Made by a program: the position numbers and the translations under genes. Below the pieces are notes generated by a model. The model was given only the letters and a program-made list of their open reading frames with translations, did no database searches and was not told where the DNA came from. From assembly GCF_000960975.1 (NCBI RefSeq), contig NZ_CP010803.1:2756405-2820404 (forward strand): 64,000 bases of DNA, in the 5' to 3' direction. This stretch comes from Martelella endophytica (GTDB lineage Bacteria; Pseudomonadota; Alphaproteobacteria; Rhizobiales; Rhizobiaceae). Each line of letters starts with the position of its first letter. Position 1 is the first letter of the stretch. This document shows positions 37,792-46,345 of the stretch, piece after piece.

Positions 37792-38925
37792 TTACGTCGC
37801 CTCGGGCACCATCACCGTTTCGAAATCGAAGTCCGTCAGCTCGACGCGGCGTTCCAGCGCGTTGCCATCTTCCGTGAAAAGGTGGCAGTCGGCGGCGCGG
37901 ACGCCGATGGTGACCTCCTCGTCGACGCGCACGGGCGCCGAGCCCGGCGTCAGCGAGCAGAAGGTTACATCCTCGCCGAAGGTGGCGTAGGCGATCGTGT
38001 TGATGCCGAGGCGCTCGATGACGGTCGGAGTGATCTTGATCGAAATATCGCCGCCTCCGAGGCGCGTATGCTCCGGACGCACGCCGAGAGTCAGCGTCTG
38101 GCCTTCGAGGTCGGCTTTTGGCTCGACCGGGACGGTCAGCGTTTGCCCCTTGTAATCGACGGTCACGCCGGCCTCGCTCACGCCGGTGCAGGTGACGGGC
38201 AGGAAGTTCATCGGTGGGTTGCCGATGAAGCGGGCGACGAACAGGTTCTGCGGCTTGTGGTAAAGCTCCAGCGGCGCGCCGACCTGGGCGATGTCGCCGG
38301 CATTCAGCACGACGATGCGGTCGGCCATGGTCATGGCCTCGATCTGGTCGTGGGTCACGTAGATCATGGTGGCCTTCAGGTCGTGGTGAAGGCGGGTCAG
38401 TTCTATGCGCATCTCGCCGCGCAATGCGGCGTCGAGGTTGGAAAGCGGCTCGTCGAACAGGAAAATCTTCGGTTTTCGGACAATGGCGCGGCCGATGGCG
38501 ACGCGCTGGCGCTGGCCGCCGGAAAGCATGCCCGGCTTCTGCTGCAGGCGTTCGCCGAGCTGAAGGATACCGGCTGCCGCCTCGACCCGCTCGCGCACCT
38601 CCGCTTCCGCCATCTTCTGCACACGCAGCGGAAAGGCGATGTTTTCGTAGACGGTCATGTGCGGATAGAGCGCGTAGGACTGGAACACCATCGAGATGCC
38701 GCGCCGGACGGGCGGCAGATTGTTGACGCGGGCGTCGTCGATGGTGATGTCGCCGGACGTGATGTCCTCAAGCCCCGCGATCATGCGCAGGAGCGTGGAC
38801 TTGCCGCAGCCCGACGGGCCGACGAAAACGACGAACTCGCCCTCGTTCACCTCGAGGTCGATGCCCTTGATGACATCGTAGATGCCGTAGTTCTTGTGAA
38901 TATTCTTGAGATTGAGCTGGCCCAA
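37792..38925 (-). CDS. sugar ABC transporter ATP-binding protein (UgpC family), TTG start
   Basis: A 377-residue CUT1 ATPase: Walker [10 protein letters not shown], signature [10 protein letters not shown], Walker [12 protein letters not shown], and a longer C-terminal TOBE region than the other two copies. The frame continues far upstream without family similarity; the natural N-terminus GQLNLKNIHKNYG begins at a TTG at 38925, preceded by AGGAGAGACCT, so TTG is taken as the start. Last gene of the 43.3-37.8 kb minus operon, directly after the binding-protein gene and its hairpin. Confidence 0.85.
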   Translation of the reverse strand: MGQLNLKNIHKNYGIYDVIKGIDLEVNEGEFVVFVGPSGCGKSTLLRMIAGLEDITSGDITIDDARVNNLPPVRRGISMVFQSYALYPHMTVYENIAFPLRVQKMAEAEVRERVEAAAGILQLGERLQQKPGMLSGGQRQRVAIGRAIVRKPKIFLFDEPLSNLDAALRGEMRIELTRLHHDLKATMIYVTHDQIEAMTMADRIVVLNAGDIAQVGAPLELYHKPQNLFVARFIGNPPMNFLPVTCTGVSEAGVTVDYKGQTLTVPVEPKADLEGQTLTLGVRPEHTRLGGGDISIKITPTVIERLGINTIAYATFGEDVTFCSLTPGSAPVRVDEEVTIGVRAADCHLFTEDGNALERRVELTDFDFETVMVPEAT

Positions 38926-38980
38926 AGGTCTCTCCTGCCGCGTGTTTCCCGCAATGGCCGCCGTGGCCAGCGAAGAAAGG

Positions 38981-39006
38981 GCCGCCCGGCGAAGACGCCG
39001 GGCGGC
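38981..39006 (-). promoter_or_regulatory. intercistronic stem-loop after binding-protein gene
   Basis: Perfect 11-base GC-rich arms, GCCGCCCGGCG (38981-38991) and complement (38996-39006), with a four-base loop, seven bases past the binding-protein stop. On the minus strand it is followed by CCCTTTCTTC, a weak T-rich tail, so partial termination before the ATPase gene is possible. Confidence 0.6.
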
Positions 39007-39013
39007 GGGGCTG

Positions 39014-40231
39014 TTACTTGTACTCTTCGATTTCCGAGGCGGTGGACGACAGCACGTCGGCCGGCTCCTTGGAGCCGATGACGACGGACTGGACCATATC
39101 GACCATGGCGTTCTGGAACGCCTGGTAGTCGGTGAAGAGCGGCTCCGGACCACCGAACTCGATGCCGTCGAGGAACGGCTTCCAGGTCGGGTCTTCGGCA
39201 ACCATCTCCTCAACGCCCGGAACCGGACGCAGCGGCGTCAGACCGTGGGTCTTTTCATAGTAGAACTGGTTGTCGGGATTGGTCAGCCACTTGGCGAGGC
39301 TGATCGCCTGTTCCTCGACGCCGGTGCCATCGAAGACGGCAAGGCTGTCGGTGATCAGCAGCGTGCCGGGACCCTTGGCCTTCGGGCCCTGCGGCAGAAG
39401 CGCCACGCCCCAGTTCAGGTCGTCATTGACGCGGTTGCGCACCCATGGTCCCTGTTCGATCATGGCGACCTTGGCGTCGTTGAAGAGCGGCGTCAGTTCG
39501 TCCTGCTCGTAGGCCGTGGGGCCTTCTTCGGCGACGTCGACCATCTTCTTGTACCACTGCAGCGCCTCAAGGTTCTGCGGGCTGTCGAGGACGATGTTGC
39601 CGTCTGCATCCACGACCTGACCGTCATTGGTGTAAACCCAGTGCAGGTACTGGTGCATGGTGTTGTCGAAGCTCTTCGCCGTCAGGCCGAAACCGGGGGT
39701 GCCGGTCTTGTCCTTGATGGTCTTCGCCATGTCGTAGAGTTCGTCCCACGTCTTCGGCGGGGTCTCCGGATCGAGACCGGCTTCCTTGAACAGGTCCTTG
39801 TTCCAGTAGAGTGCCTTGGTCGAGAAGGCGACCGGAACGCCCCACTGCTCGCCATCGAAGGAAACGGTGTCGACGATGTGCGGGTAATAGCTCGCCTTTT
39901 CCTCATCCGTCATCGGGAACGGAACGATCAGGCCGTTTTCGGAGAGCTGCTTCAGCGTGCGCGAGCCCATGTAGGCGAGCGCGATCGGCGTGCCGGCGGC
40001 TGCAAGGTTGGTTGCCTTTTCCTGGCACTGGCCCCAGCCGACGACTTCCGTCTCGACCTTGAAGCCCGGATTGTTCTTCTCCCACTCGGCGATGAAGCCG
40101 TCATAGCCTTCGGCAAGCTCGTCGCCGCACTGGATCATCGAGACGACCTGGTCGTCGGCCGAGGCCATTGGTGCCGAAGCGACCAGCGCGAGTGCTGCGA
40201 CGCCGAAGCAGAGTTTCCTGAAGTCACGCAT
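39014..40231 (-). CDS. sugar ABC transporter substrate-binding protein (CUT1)
   Basis: A 405-residue periplasmic binding protein. Signal peptide MRDFRKLCFGVAALALVASA, ending PMASADD; the mature protein has the family 1 fold (FIAEWEKNNPGFKVETEVVGW, FSTKALYWNKDLFKEAGLDP). Unlike the other two sugar operons of the window, it lies after the permeases rather than first. The clustered hexosaminidase and RpiR regulator suggest an N-acetylated amino sugar or oligosaccharide as ligand; this is inference from context. Confidence 0.88.
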   Translation of the reverse strand: MRDFRKLCFGVAALALVASAPMASADDQVVSMIQCGDELAEGYDGFIAEWEKNNPGFKVETEVVGWGQCQEKATNLAAAGTPIALAYMGSRTLKQLSENGLIVPFPMTDEEKASYYPHIVDTVSFDGEQWGVPVAFSTKALYWNKDLFKEAGLDPETPPKTWDELYDMAKTIKDKTGTPGFGLTAKSFDNTMHQYLHWVYTNDGQVVDADGNIVLDSPQNLEALQWYKKMVDVAEEGPTAYEQDELTPLFNDAKVAMIEQGPWVRNRVNDDLNWGVALLPQGPKAKGPGTLLITDSLAVFDGTGVEEQAISLAKWLTNPDNQFYYEKTHGLTPLRPVPGVEEMVAEDPTWKPFLDGIEFGGPEPLFTDYQAFQNAMVDMVQSVVIGSKEPADVLSSTASEIEEYK

Positions 40232-40374
40232 TTCTTATTCCCCTGTGTGTCGTCCAGTTAACCGAGGGCCCGTGGACGGTGCGGGCCGTAGACACGCGAC
40301 AGAACGGATCTGCCGTTGGTTATGGCGGTCGTGTTTCTCCCCCGACCGCCAAGGTCGAGCGGGCTTTAGGCCCG
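40232..40374 (-). promoter_or_regulatory. permease/binding-protein spacer with hairpins
   Basis: 143 bases without a gene. GGCGGTCG (40324-40331) pairs with CGACCGCC (40343-40350), and a second GC-rich arm pair lies near 40358-40376 next to the permease stop. A spacer of this length could hold an internal promoter that raises binding-protein synthesis; no clear -10/-35 was recognised. Confidence 0.35.
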
Positions 40375-41232
40375 TCAGCTCTTCACAGCACCCGCCGTCA
40401 TGCCGGCGACGAGATAGCGCTGCAGGAAGATGAAGACGATGAAGACCGGCAGGATGCCGACGAAGCTCGCGGCCATCAGCTCGTTCCAGATCACTTCCTG
40501 GCGGCCGAAGAAGGCATAGAGGCCGACGGGTAGCGGCATGTATTCGGTCTTCGAGTTGAACGTCAGCGCATAGATGAACTGCTGCGCATAAATGGTCAGG
40601 AATGCGGCGATCGCGACCACCGCGATGCCCGGCATGGCAAGCGGCACGATGACGCGGCGGAAGGTGTAGAAACGGCTCGCGCCATCGACAAGCGCGGCTT
40701 CTTCCAGTTCGCGCGGGATGCGCAGCATGTAGGTGCGCAGCAGCCAGATGCCGGTCGGGATGGTGAAGGCAACGCCTGGAACGATCATCGCGAAATAGGT
40801 GTTGATCAGCCCGAAGGAGCGCATCAGGCGGAACAGCGGGATGAGCAGCACCGCGCCAGAGAACATGTTGACGGCGAGGAACATGCCGAGCAGCGGGCCG
40901 CGCCCCCTGAAATCGAAACGGGCGAAGGCGTAGGCCGCGGGCGTCACGAAGATCACCGAAAGCAGCGTACCAACGCCGGCGATGAAGATCGAGTTGAGGA
41001 TGTAGCGGCCGAGCAGCGGCACCCGCTCCCACATGTTGATATAGGCATCAATCGACGCCTCCTCGGGCCAGAACTTATAGGGCGAGGAAAACAGATGGTT
41101 GAGCGGCTTCAGCGAGACCATGAAGCCCTCGACGAAGGGCGCCAGCACGAATGCGAGGAACAGAAGCAGGCCGGCATAGATGCCAATCAGCTCGTACCAG
41201 CGATAATGATGGATGCGGGCGGTCGGTTTCAT
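40375..41232 (-). CDS. sugar ABC permease (MalG type)
   Basis: A 285-residue inner-membrane subunit of normal family length with about six helices. It carries the EAA loop (ELEEAALVDGASRFYTF) and ends VAGMTAGAVKS. It overlaps the upstream permease by four bases, so both are made together. It pairs with the 41.2-42.1 kb subunit and the 39.0-40.2 kb binding protein. Confidence 0.9.
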   Translation of the reverse strand: MKPTARIHHYRWYELIGIYAGLLLFLAFVLAPFVEGFMVSLKPLNHLFSSPYKFWPEEASIDAYINMWERVPLLGRYILNSIFIAGVGTLLSVIFVTPAAYAFARFDFRGRGPLLGMFLAVNMFSGAVLLIPLFRLMRSFGLINTYFAMIVPGVAFTIPTGIWLLRTYMLRIPRELEEAALVDGASRFYTFRRVIVPLAMPGIAVVAIAAFLTIYAQQFIYALTFNSKTEYMPLPVGLYAFFGRQEVIWNELMAASFVGILPVFIVFIFLQRYLVAGMTAGAVKS

Positions 41233-42113
41233 CGGGCGGCCTCTCCGGAAAAGCGGCTGACGGCGCGGAAATAAAGGAAGCAGAAGATCGACAGGAAGAT
41301 GCAGATCAACACCGCGCGCGCGGCGCCTGCGCCGAACTTGTAGGAGCCGATCGCGACCTTGTAGGTGTCGATGATCATCGTCGTGGTGGCGCTCGACGGG
41401 CCGCCCTTGGTCAGGATCCAGATGATGTCGAAGGAATTGAAGGTCGAAATCAGCGATAGCATCGACATCGTCACCATGGCCGGAACGATGAGCGGCAGGG
41501 TGATGCGGCGGAAGCGGTAGAAGCGGCCGGCGCCGTCGGTCCAGGCTGCCTCGTAGAGGTCGCTCGGGATCGACTGCATGGCCGCGAGCAGGTAGATCGT
41601 CACCATCGGCACGCCGATCCAGACATCGGTGACGATCGTGGCGATGAAGGCCGAGGTGCCGGTGGCAAGGATTGGGAAGGGGCCGTCAAGGATGCCGAGG
41701 CGCTGGGCGACGCCGGAGATCATGCCGAACTGGCCGTTATACATCCAGCCCCACATGAAGATACCGATCGCCATCGGCACGATCCACGGCGGCATGGTCA
41801 GCACCCGGAACATGGTCTTGCCGGGAACTGCGGCATTCAGCAGCACCGCGCCGCAGGTGCCGATCACCATCTTGGTTGCCACCGAGAAGAAGGTCCAGAT
41901 GAAGGTGCGGACAATAACGCTGCCGAAGCCGCGCTCGAAGATATCGAAGTAGTTCTTCAGGCCGACCCAGTCATAGGTGCGCCTCAGCGAGGCATCCGTG
42001 AAGGAGAGCTTGATCGTGTCGACCAGAGGGTAGGCGACGATCAGCGCCAGATAGAGGAGAGCGGGAAGGAGGAGGGCCCAGGCGAAGATTGTTGCGCTTC
42101 GTTTCAGATCCAT
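41229..42113 (-). CDS. sugar ABC permease (MalF type)
   Basis: A 294-residue inner-membrane subunit: first helix at about 9-31 (FAWALLLPALLYLALIVAY), short periplasmic loop, then the permease core with EAA loop LYEAAWTDGAGRFYRF. Its periplasmic loop is short, in contrast to the MalF-type protein at 11-12 kb. It lies 12 bases after the Gfo/Idh gene in the same operon. Confidence 0.9.
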   Translation of the reverse strand: MDLKRSATIFAWALLLPALLYLALIVAYPLVDTIKLSFTDASLRRTYDWVGLKNYFDIFERGFGSVIVRTFIWTFFSVATKMVIGTCGAVLLNAAVPGKTMFRVLTMPPWIVPMAIGIFMWGWMYNGQFGMISGVAQRLGILDGPFPILATGTSAFIATIVTDVWIGVPMVTIYLLAAMQSIPSDLYEAAWTDGAGRFYRFRRITLPLIVPAMVTMSMLSLISTFNSFDIIWILTKGGPSSATTTMIIDTYKVAIGSYKFGAGAARAVLICIFLSIFCFLYFRAVSRFSGEAAR

Positions 42114-42125
42114 TTTCGCTCTCCC

Positions 42126-43304
42126 TCAGCCGGCCGACGCCGCGACCTGCGCCTCACCATGCAGAAGCGCGTCATAGCGCGCCCAGACGGGCGAAAGGTC
42201 GACGACCTTGTGCTCGTTGCGGGCCTCGTCCATGGCGAGCGCGAGAATGCCGGCCTCGATGGCGTCGAGCGCGGAAACGGGAAGCGGTACGCCGCGGGTG
42301 ATATGGGCGATCACGTCCTCCGCCATCTGCTCGTCGGCACCGTAATGCGCCGAGCGTTCGGATGGTGCCGTATAGGTCTTCGACACCGTCTTCTCGCTGG
42401 TGCGGGCATCATGGACATTGAAGAAGCCCCGTACGAAATCGCCCTCGGCCATGCCCTTGGCGCCGATCACGCAGAAGCGGCGGAATTCGTCCGGCACGTT
42501 GAGATTGGTGTGGAAGGTCATCGCGACCCCGTTCTCATATTCGATCGTCGCCGTCTGGTAATCGATGATGTCGGCGTCGCTGTCGAACACCTTGTCGGCG
42601 CCCATCCAGCCGCTCGGCTTGCGGTGATAGACCTCGATGTCGTTGGCGCCGGTGCCCTGCGGGGCATTGGCCGGCGTGAAGCTCTTGCGGCCGCCGAAGG
42701 AGGCGACATAGCGCGGTCGTGCGCCGACGACGCCGTTATAGAGGTCCAGGTCGTGGCAGCATTTTTCCAGCATGAACGGTCCGGCATAACGGGCATAACG
42801 GCGCCAGTCGCGCATGAAAAACGCGCCGTGATAGGGCGCAATATGTTCGGAGGCCTCGATGGATACGATGTCGCCGAGACGGCCTTCGGCCTGGGCGGTG
42901 CGCAGATCGCGGTAAAGCGGAGAGTAGCGCAGCACGAGGCCGACTAGCAGCCGGTCGTGGCCATAGGTGTTGAGCAGAGCCGCCAGTTTATAGCTTTCCT
43001 CGATCGAGGTGACGATCGGCTTCTCGGTAAACACGGTCAGCCCGGCTTCTAGGCCGATGCGGATGTGATCGAGATGCATGAAATTGGGCGAGCCGATCAT
43101 CAGAAGGTCGAAGGTTTCGGCCGCGATCATCGCCTCCGGCGTCTCGTAGGACGTGCCGGGCGAGATATTGTCCTTCTGGAGCGTCTCAAGGCCGGCCGGA
43201 TTGGGGTCGACGTAGCCGACGATCTCGAAGTCCGGGTCCATTTCGCGGAACACCGCGCCAAGATAACCAAGACGGAATCCGAGTCCGATAATAGCGACTT
43301 TCAT
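42126..43304 (-). CDS. Gfo/Idh/MocA family oxidoreductase, first gene of ABC operon
   Basis: A 392-residue NAD(P)-binding dehydrogenase: Rossmann start MKVAIIGLGFRLGYLGAVF, FTEKPIVTS with the family Lys, and EKCCHDLDLYNGVVG with the HD-type catalytic region. ATG at 43304 behind GGGAACAG. It leads the operon oxidoreductase, permease, permease, binding protein, ATPase, so its substrate is probably the imported sugar or a derivative. The gene lies downstream of the palindromic operator candidate at 43398-43416. Confidence 0.85.
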   Translation of the reverse strand: MKVAIIGLGFRLGYLGAVFREMDPDFEIVGYVDPNPAGLETLQKDNISPGTSYETPEAMIAAETFDLLMIGSPNFMHLDHIRIGLEAGLTVFTEKPIVTSIEESYKLAALLNTYGHDRLLVGLVLRYSPLYRDLRTAQAEGRLGDIVSIEASEHIAPYHGAFFMRDWRRYARYAGPFMLEKCCHDLDLYNGVVGARPRYVASFGGRKSFTPANAPQGTGANDIEVYHRKPSGWMGADKVFDSDADIIDYQTATIEYENGVAMTFHTNLNVPDEFRRFCVIGAKGMAEGDFVRGFFNVHDARTSEKTVSKTYTAPSERSAHYGADEQMAEDVIAHITRGVPLPVSALDAIEAGILALAMDEARNEHKVVDLSPVWARYDALLHGEAQVAASAG

Positions 43305-43327
43305 AGAAAACTGTTCCCGACATTTTC

Positions 43328-43416
43328 GTAATTTATTTTCTTCAGACTGGTGCAAGAAACCCAGGACGTCAACAAATTTTCATACGGAAAATGAATTCAT
43401 GAAAATGATTTTCATG
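43328..43416 (-). promoter_or_regulatory. promoter/operator region of the third ABC operon
   Basis: A perfect 19-base palindrome CATGAAAATGATTTTCATG at 43398-43416, and a second related site GTAATTTATTTTC at 43328-43340 (10 of 13 matches to its core). Between them on the minus strand lies TTGACG (43367-43372) as possible -35; the -10 near 43345 is poor. Sites flanking a promoter in this way suit an RpiR-type repressor. 43417-43618 shows no further gene. Confidence 0.45.
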
Positions 43417-43618
43417 GGACGCGCGCATTTGGTGTTGCAAGTGTAGCATGCAGCGCTTGGCGAGCAAGGCCATTCAGATGATTAAAGGCAATGGCCCTGT
43501 CATTGGGCTTTTTGCGTCTGGCCTGTTGAAAACCCATTGGCCGAAAGCGATGGAAAAGACCGGAAAACTGGCTACTGAACGTGTCGAAAGGCGTTTGGAC
43601 CGATCAAGGGAGACGTGC

Positions 43619-44028
43619 ATGGCGAAGATCAGCGTATTCGGCATAGGTTATACGGGCACAGTCTCGGCCGCCTGCCTTGCGGACCAGAAGCACGAGGTGG
43701 TTGCGGTCGATATCGATCCGGCCAAGGTCGAGGCGATCAATGTCGGCCGGACGCCGATCGTCTAGGATGGGCTTGGCGAACTGGTGGCCCGCAACCGCAC
43801 GGCCGGCCGGCTCTCCGCGACCACGGACATTGCAGCCGCCTTTGCCGGAAACGATCTTTCGATCATCTGCGTCGGGACACCGGGTGAGGCCGACGGCGCG
43901 ATCGGGCTGTCCCAGGTTCGGGCGCTGAGCGCCACGATCGGTGCGGCCCTTGCTGAAAAGACCGGTTTTCACAGGGTTATGACGTAAAAATATACGATCC
44001 CTTCGTAAAAGCGGCGTGTGATGAGAAA
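43619..44028 (+). pseudogene. algD-like nucleotide-sugar dehydrogenase remnant
   Basis: A decayed GDP-mannose/UDP-glucose dehydrogenase gene. The ATG at 43619 has an AGGGAG ribosome-binding site, and the frame reads MAKISVFGIGYTGTVSAACL, the dinucleotide-binding N-terminus of AlgD-type enzymes. A TAG at 43763 interrupts at the position where relatives have Glu (PIVE-x-GL). Similarity continues through SIICVGTPGEADG to about 43975, then stops. A short piece in another frame (GYDVKIYDPFV, from 43975) looks like the C-terminal domain of the same family, implying a large internal deletion. Nonfunctional. Confidence 0.7.
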
Positions 44029-44690
44029 ATGAGTGGTGCTGGCCGCGGCAAGGTCGATGATCTCGAATCCCGGCTGGTCGATACTGTGGATCACTTCAAC
44101 TATTGGGACAATGAAGCGCCGCCGATGGCCCGGCTTGGCAATCTGCGGCTCTGGGCGGCCTATGCCGTGACCGAGGCGGGCCTGATCCTCGATCGTCAGG
44201 ATTTCATTGACTGGGCGCTCGAGAGCCAGCGCGCGGTTCTTTCGACGGAGGAGGCCGACGGCAGCTTGCCCTACGAAATGCGGCGCGGCGCCTATGCGCT
44301 GCACTACCAGCTTCACGCGCTGGCGCCGCTGGCAGCATCCGCGGCGCTCCTCTGTCATGCCGGGCAGGGTTATTCGGAGGCGGAGCAGGGGCGATCAGGA
44401 GGGCAGTCGAATTCGCGCTCGCCGCTATCGCCGATCCGTCGAAGGTTGTCGCGATCACCGGCGTCGCCCAGACGGTCCCTGCGGGCCTCGAAAATCAGGA
44501 GAGCTTTACCATCGCCTGGCTGGAGGCCTATCTGGCGCTCGTGACGGACGGCAATCTTGATCGCGATCTGGCACCGCGGCGGCCGCTGGTCAATTCCAAG
44601 CTCGGGGGAGACCTGACCCTGATCTACCGCAACAATCCGCGTATGCAGCCGGGTTGCTTTTCGGTTCGCAAGACGCCGTCGACAGACTAG
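44029..44690 (+). pseudogene. algL-like alginate lyase remnant
   Basis: The C-terminal half of a PL5-type (mannuronate-specific) alginate lyase. Recognisable stretches are FNYWDNEAPPMARLGNLRLW, DGSLPYEMRRGAYALHYQLHAL and, after a frameshift, ESFTIAWLEAYLALVTD and LGGDLTLIYRNNPRMQPG. The frame changes near 44388-44391 through loss of one base, then runs to TAG at 44688. The N-terminal half and signal peptide are missing; the frame fuses to the algD-like C-terminal piece. In Pseudomonas-type loci algD and algL belong to one alginate operon, so this is probably the scar of a deleted polysaccharide cluster. Confidence 0.65.
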
Positions 44691-44696
44691 ACCGGG

Positions 44697-45287
44697 TTAC
44701 GGGCAGCGGGCGAGCTGCTGCTCGTAGATCTGTGTCATCTTCTGGGCGCGGGCCGCGGCGCTCATGGCCACCGGCCGGCTCTTCCACACGCCGCGCGAGT
44801 AGCCGACATGACCGGAGTGATAGGCCAGATAGAGGTTGTAGGGGTCGTTGAGGGCGATGCCGTTACGGATATGGCTCTGGTAGTGGTACCAGGCGATGAA
44901 GTAGATGGCGTCGCCGAAATCGGTACGGCTTGCACCACGCTGGCCGGTGCGGGCCCTGTATTCGTCCCATGTGCCGTCAAGCGCCTGCGAATAGCCGAGC
45001 GCGCTGGACGCCCGCTTGCCGGGGATGAAGCCCAGGATTTTCTTGCGCGGCGGACGCGCATGGGAATCGAAGGAACTTTCGACGTAGATCGTCGCCATCA
45101 GCACGGAAACCGGCACGCCGTAATCGCGAGAGGCCTTCTGCGCTTCGCGGCGCCAGTTCTCGAAAAGACCGTCCTTCTGGGCAAAAATGGCACAACTGTT
45201 TCCGACGTTGCTGACCGTGGTCGAACAACCCGAAAGAAACGCGATGCAGAGCAGAGCTGCTATGGCGGACAGGCGCGAAATAGTCAT
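44697..45287 (-). CDS. lipoprotein with lytic transglycosylase (SLT-like) domain
   Basis: A 196-residue envelope protein. A lipoprotein signal ends in the lipobox LSGC, and the lysozyme-like domain shows the catalytic Glu in ATIYVESSFDSHARPP, with ALGYSQALDGTWDEYR and LAYHSGHVGYSRGVW further on. Such enzymes cleave peptidoglycan glycan strands. The ATG at 45287 is preferred to a TTG at 45293. Its stop lies six bases from the algL-like remnant, on the opposite strand. Confidence 0.85.
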   Translation of the reverse strand: MTISRLSAIAALLCIAFLSGCSTTVSNVGNSCAIFAQKDGLFENWRREAQKASRDYGVPVSVLMATIYVESSFDSHARPPRKKILGFIPGKRASSALGYSQALDGTWDEYRARTGQRGASRTDFGDAIYFIAWYHYQSHIRNGIALNDPYNLYLAYHSGHVGYSRGVWKSRPVAMSAAARAQKMTQIYEQQLARCP

Positions 45288-45513
45288 GGGCAAACTGTCT
45301 AGAGGTTGGAGTTTAAGAAAAGGTTTTTAAAAATGGTTAACGGCGGCCGGCGTATTTGCCTCCGGTCCGTCGCGCGCATTGTGGCGGCTTCGGTTTGCAG
45401 CGCATTTTTGCCTTTGACAGACGGGCTGCAGGACGATAAGGGGACCGCCTTAGAAGAGGCGCGGAATGCGCCCGGCATGCCAGCCATCAACCGAAACATG
45501 AGAGGGTTTGATC

Positions 45514-45912
45514 GTGGCGAAAGCGGATCTTGGCACCAAAAGAACATGTCCCGATACGGGCAAGAAATTCTATGACCTGAACAAGGACCCGGTGGTTTCT
45601 CCCTACTCCGGTAATTCCTGGCCGCTATCCTATTTCGAGGACACGGCCTCGATCGCCGCCGTCGAGCGGGAGGAAGAGGAAAGCGAAGTCGCGGAAGTCG
45701 ATTCCGAGAACAATGAAGCCGAAGTTGTTTCGCTTGAAGCCTCCGACGACGACAGTCCCTCCGACAACATGCCGGATGTCGACAGCAACGATGATGATGA
45801 CGACGTCGACCTTTCCGACGATGACGACGACACCTTCCTCGAGGAAGATGACGATGATGATGACGACGTCTCGGGCATCATCGGCGTATCCGACGACGAC
45901 GAGGAAAACTGA
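45514..45912 (+). CDS. FYDLN acid protein (TIGR02300 family)
   Basis: A 132-residue protein with a conserved N-terminal head (AKADLGTKRTCPDTGKKFYD then LNKDPVVSPYSG) containing a Cys and the FYDLN motif, and a long tail made almost only of Asp, Glu and Ser. Known only as a conserved alphaproteobacterial protein; function unknown. The start is a GTG at 45514 with GAGAGGG six bases upstream. A good intrinsic terminator follows. Confidence 0.88.
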   Translation: MAKADLGTKRTCPDTGKKFYDLNKDPVVSPYSGNSWPLSYFEDTASIAAVEREEEESEVAEVDSENNEAEVVSLEASDDDSPSDNMPDVDSNDDDDDVDLSDDDDDTFLEEDDDDDDDVSGIIGVSDDDEEN

Positions 45913-45946
45913 GTTTCGCGTCTTCCGATAGGCGTAGATCCGACCG

Positions 45947-45979
45947 AAAACCGCCGACGTCCGCGTCTGGCGGTTTTTT
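45947..45979 (+). terminator. intrinsic terminator
   Basis: Stem AAAACCGCC (45947-45955) with GGCGGTTTT (45969-45977); inner GACG/CGTC pairs extend it, and T residues run to 45979. 34 bases after the FYDLN stop. Confidence 0.85.
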
Positions 45980-46269
45980 GTTGTGCGCCATGCCAAGGGA
46001 CTGGAAAGGCGGCCGTTTCGAGCGCGGCCCGTGATTCCCCGGAGGGCCGCATTGTCGGCACAACTGCTGCCGTGAGCGGCAAAAACGGAGGCCGGCGATC
46101 TCCGATCTCGGACCATTAAAGCTGCACGACGCCCGGTTTTCCGGGACCGCGTCACTTTTTTTTTAAACAGCGCTTTTTCGGGCTTGCATCCACCCGGAAA
46201 CCACAGTAACAAGCCGCCACCCGACGGAAACACCGTCGCTTCGAACCGGCCCAGAACGGTTCAAAGGAT
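45980..46269. other. intergenic region upstream of tRNA-Ala
   Basis: About 290 bases with no credible coding frame. It includes a nine-T run near 46157 and a weak TTGCAT/TAACAA pair (46184-46189, 46207-46212) with 17-base spacing that might be the tRNA promoter. Confidence 0.3.
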
Positions 46270-46345
46270 GGGGCTATAGCTCAGCTGGGAGAGCGCCTGC
46301 ATGGCATGCAGGAGGTCAGCGGTTCGATCCCGCTTAGCTCCACCA
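46270..46345 (+). tRNA. tRNA-Ala (anticodon GGC)
   Basis: 76 bases including encoded CCA. The acceptor stem GGGGCTA pairs with TAGCTCC (one G-U), the D arm has AGCTCAGCTGGGAGAGC, the anticodon stem CCTGC/GCAGG encloses ATGGCAT with anticodon GGC, and the T arm is AGCGGTTCGATCCCGCT. Reads GCC (and GCU) alanine codons. No integrase or duplicated 3' end was seen beside it. Confidence 0.95.

Noticed and set aside
43448..43618. Possible N-terminal extension of the algD-like remnant
   Set aside because: Family similarity starts at 43619 right behind a ribosome-binding site; the upstream stretch has no similarity.
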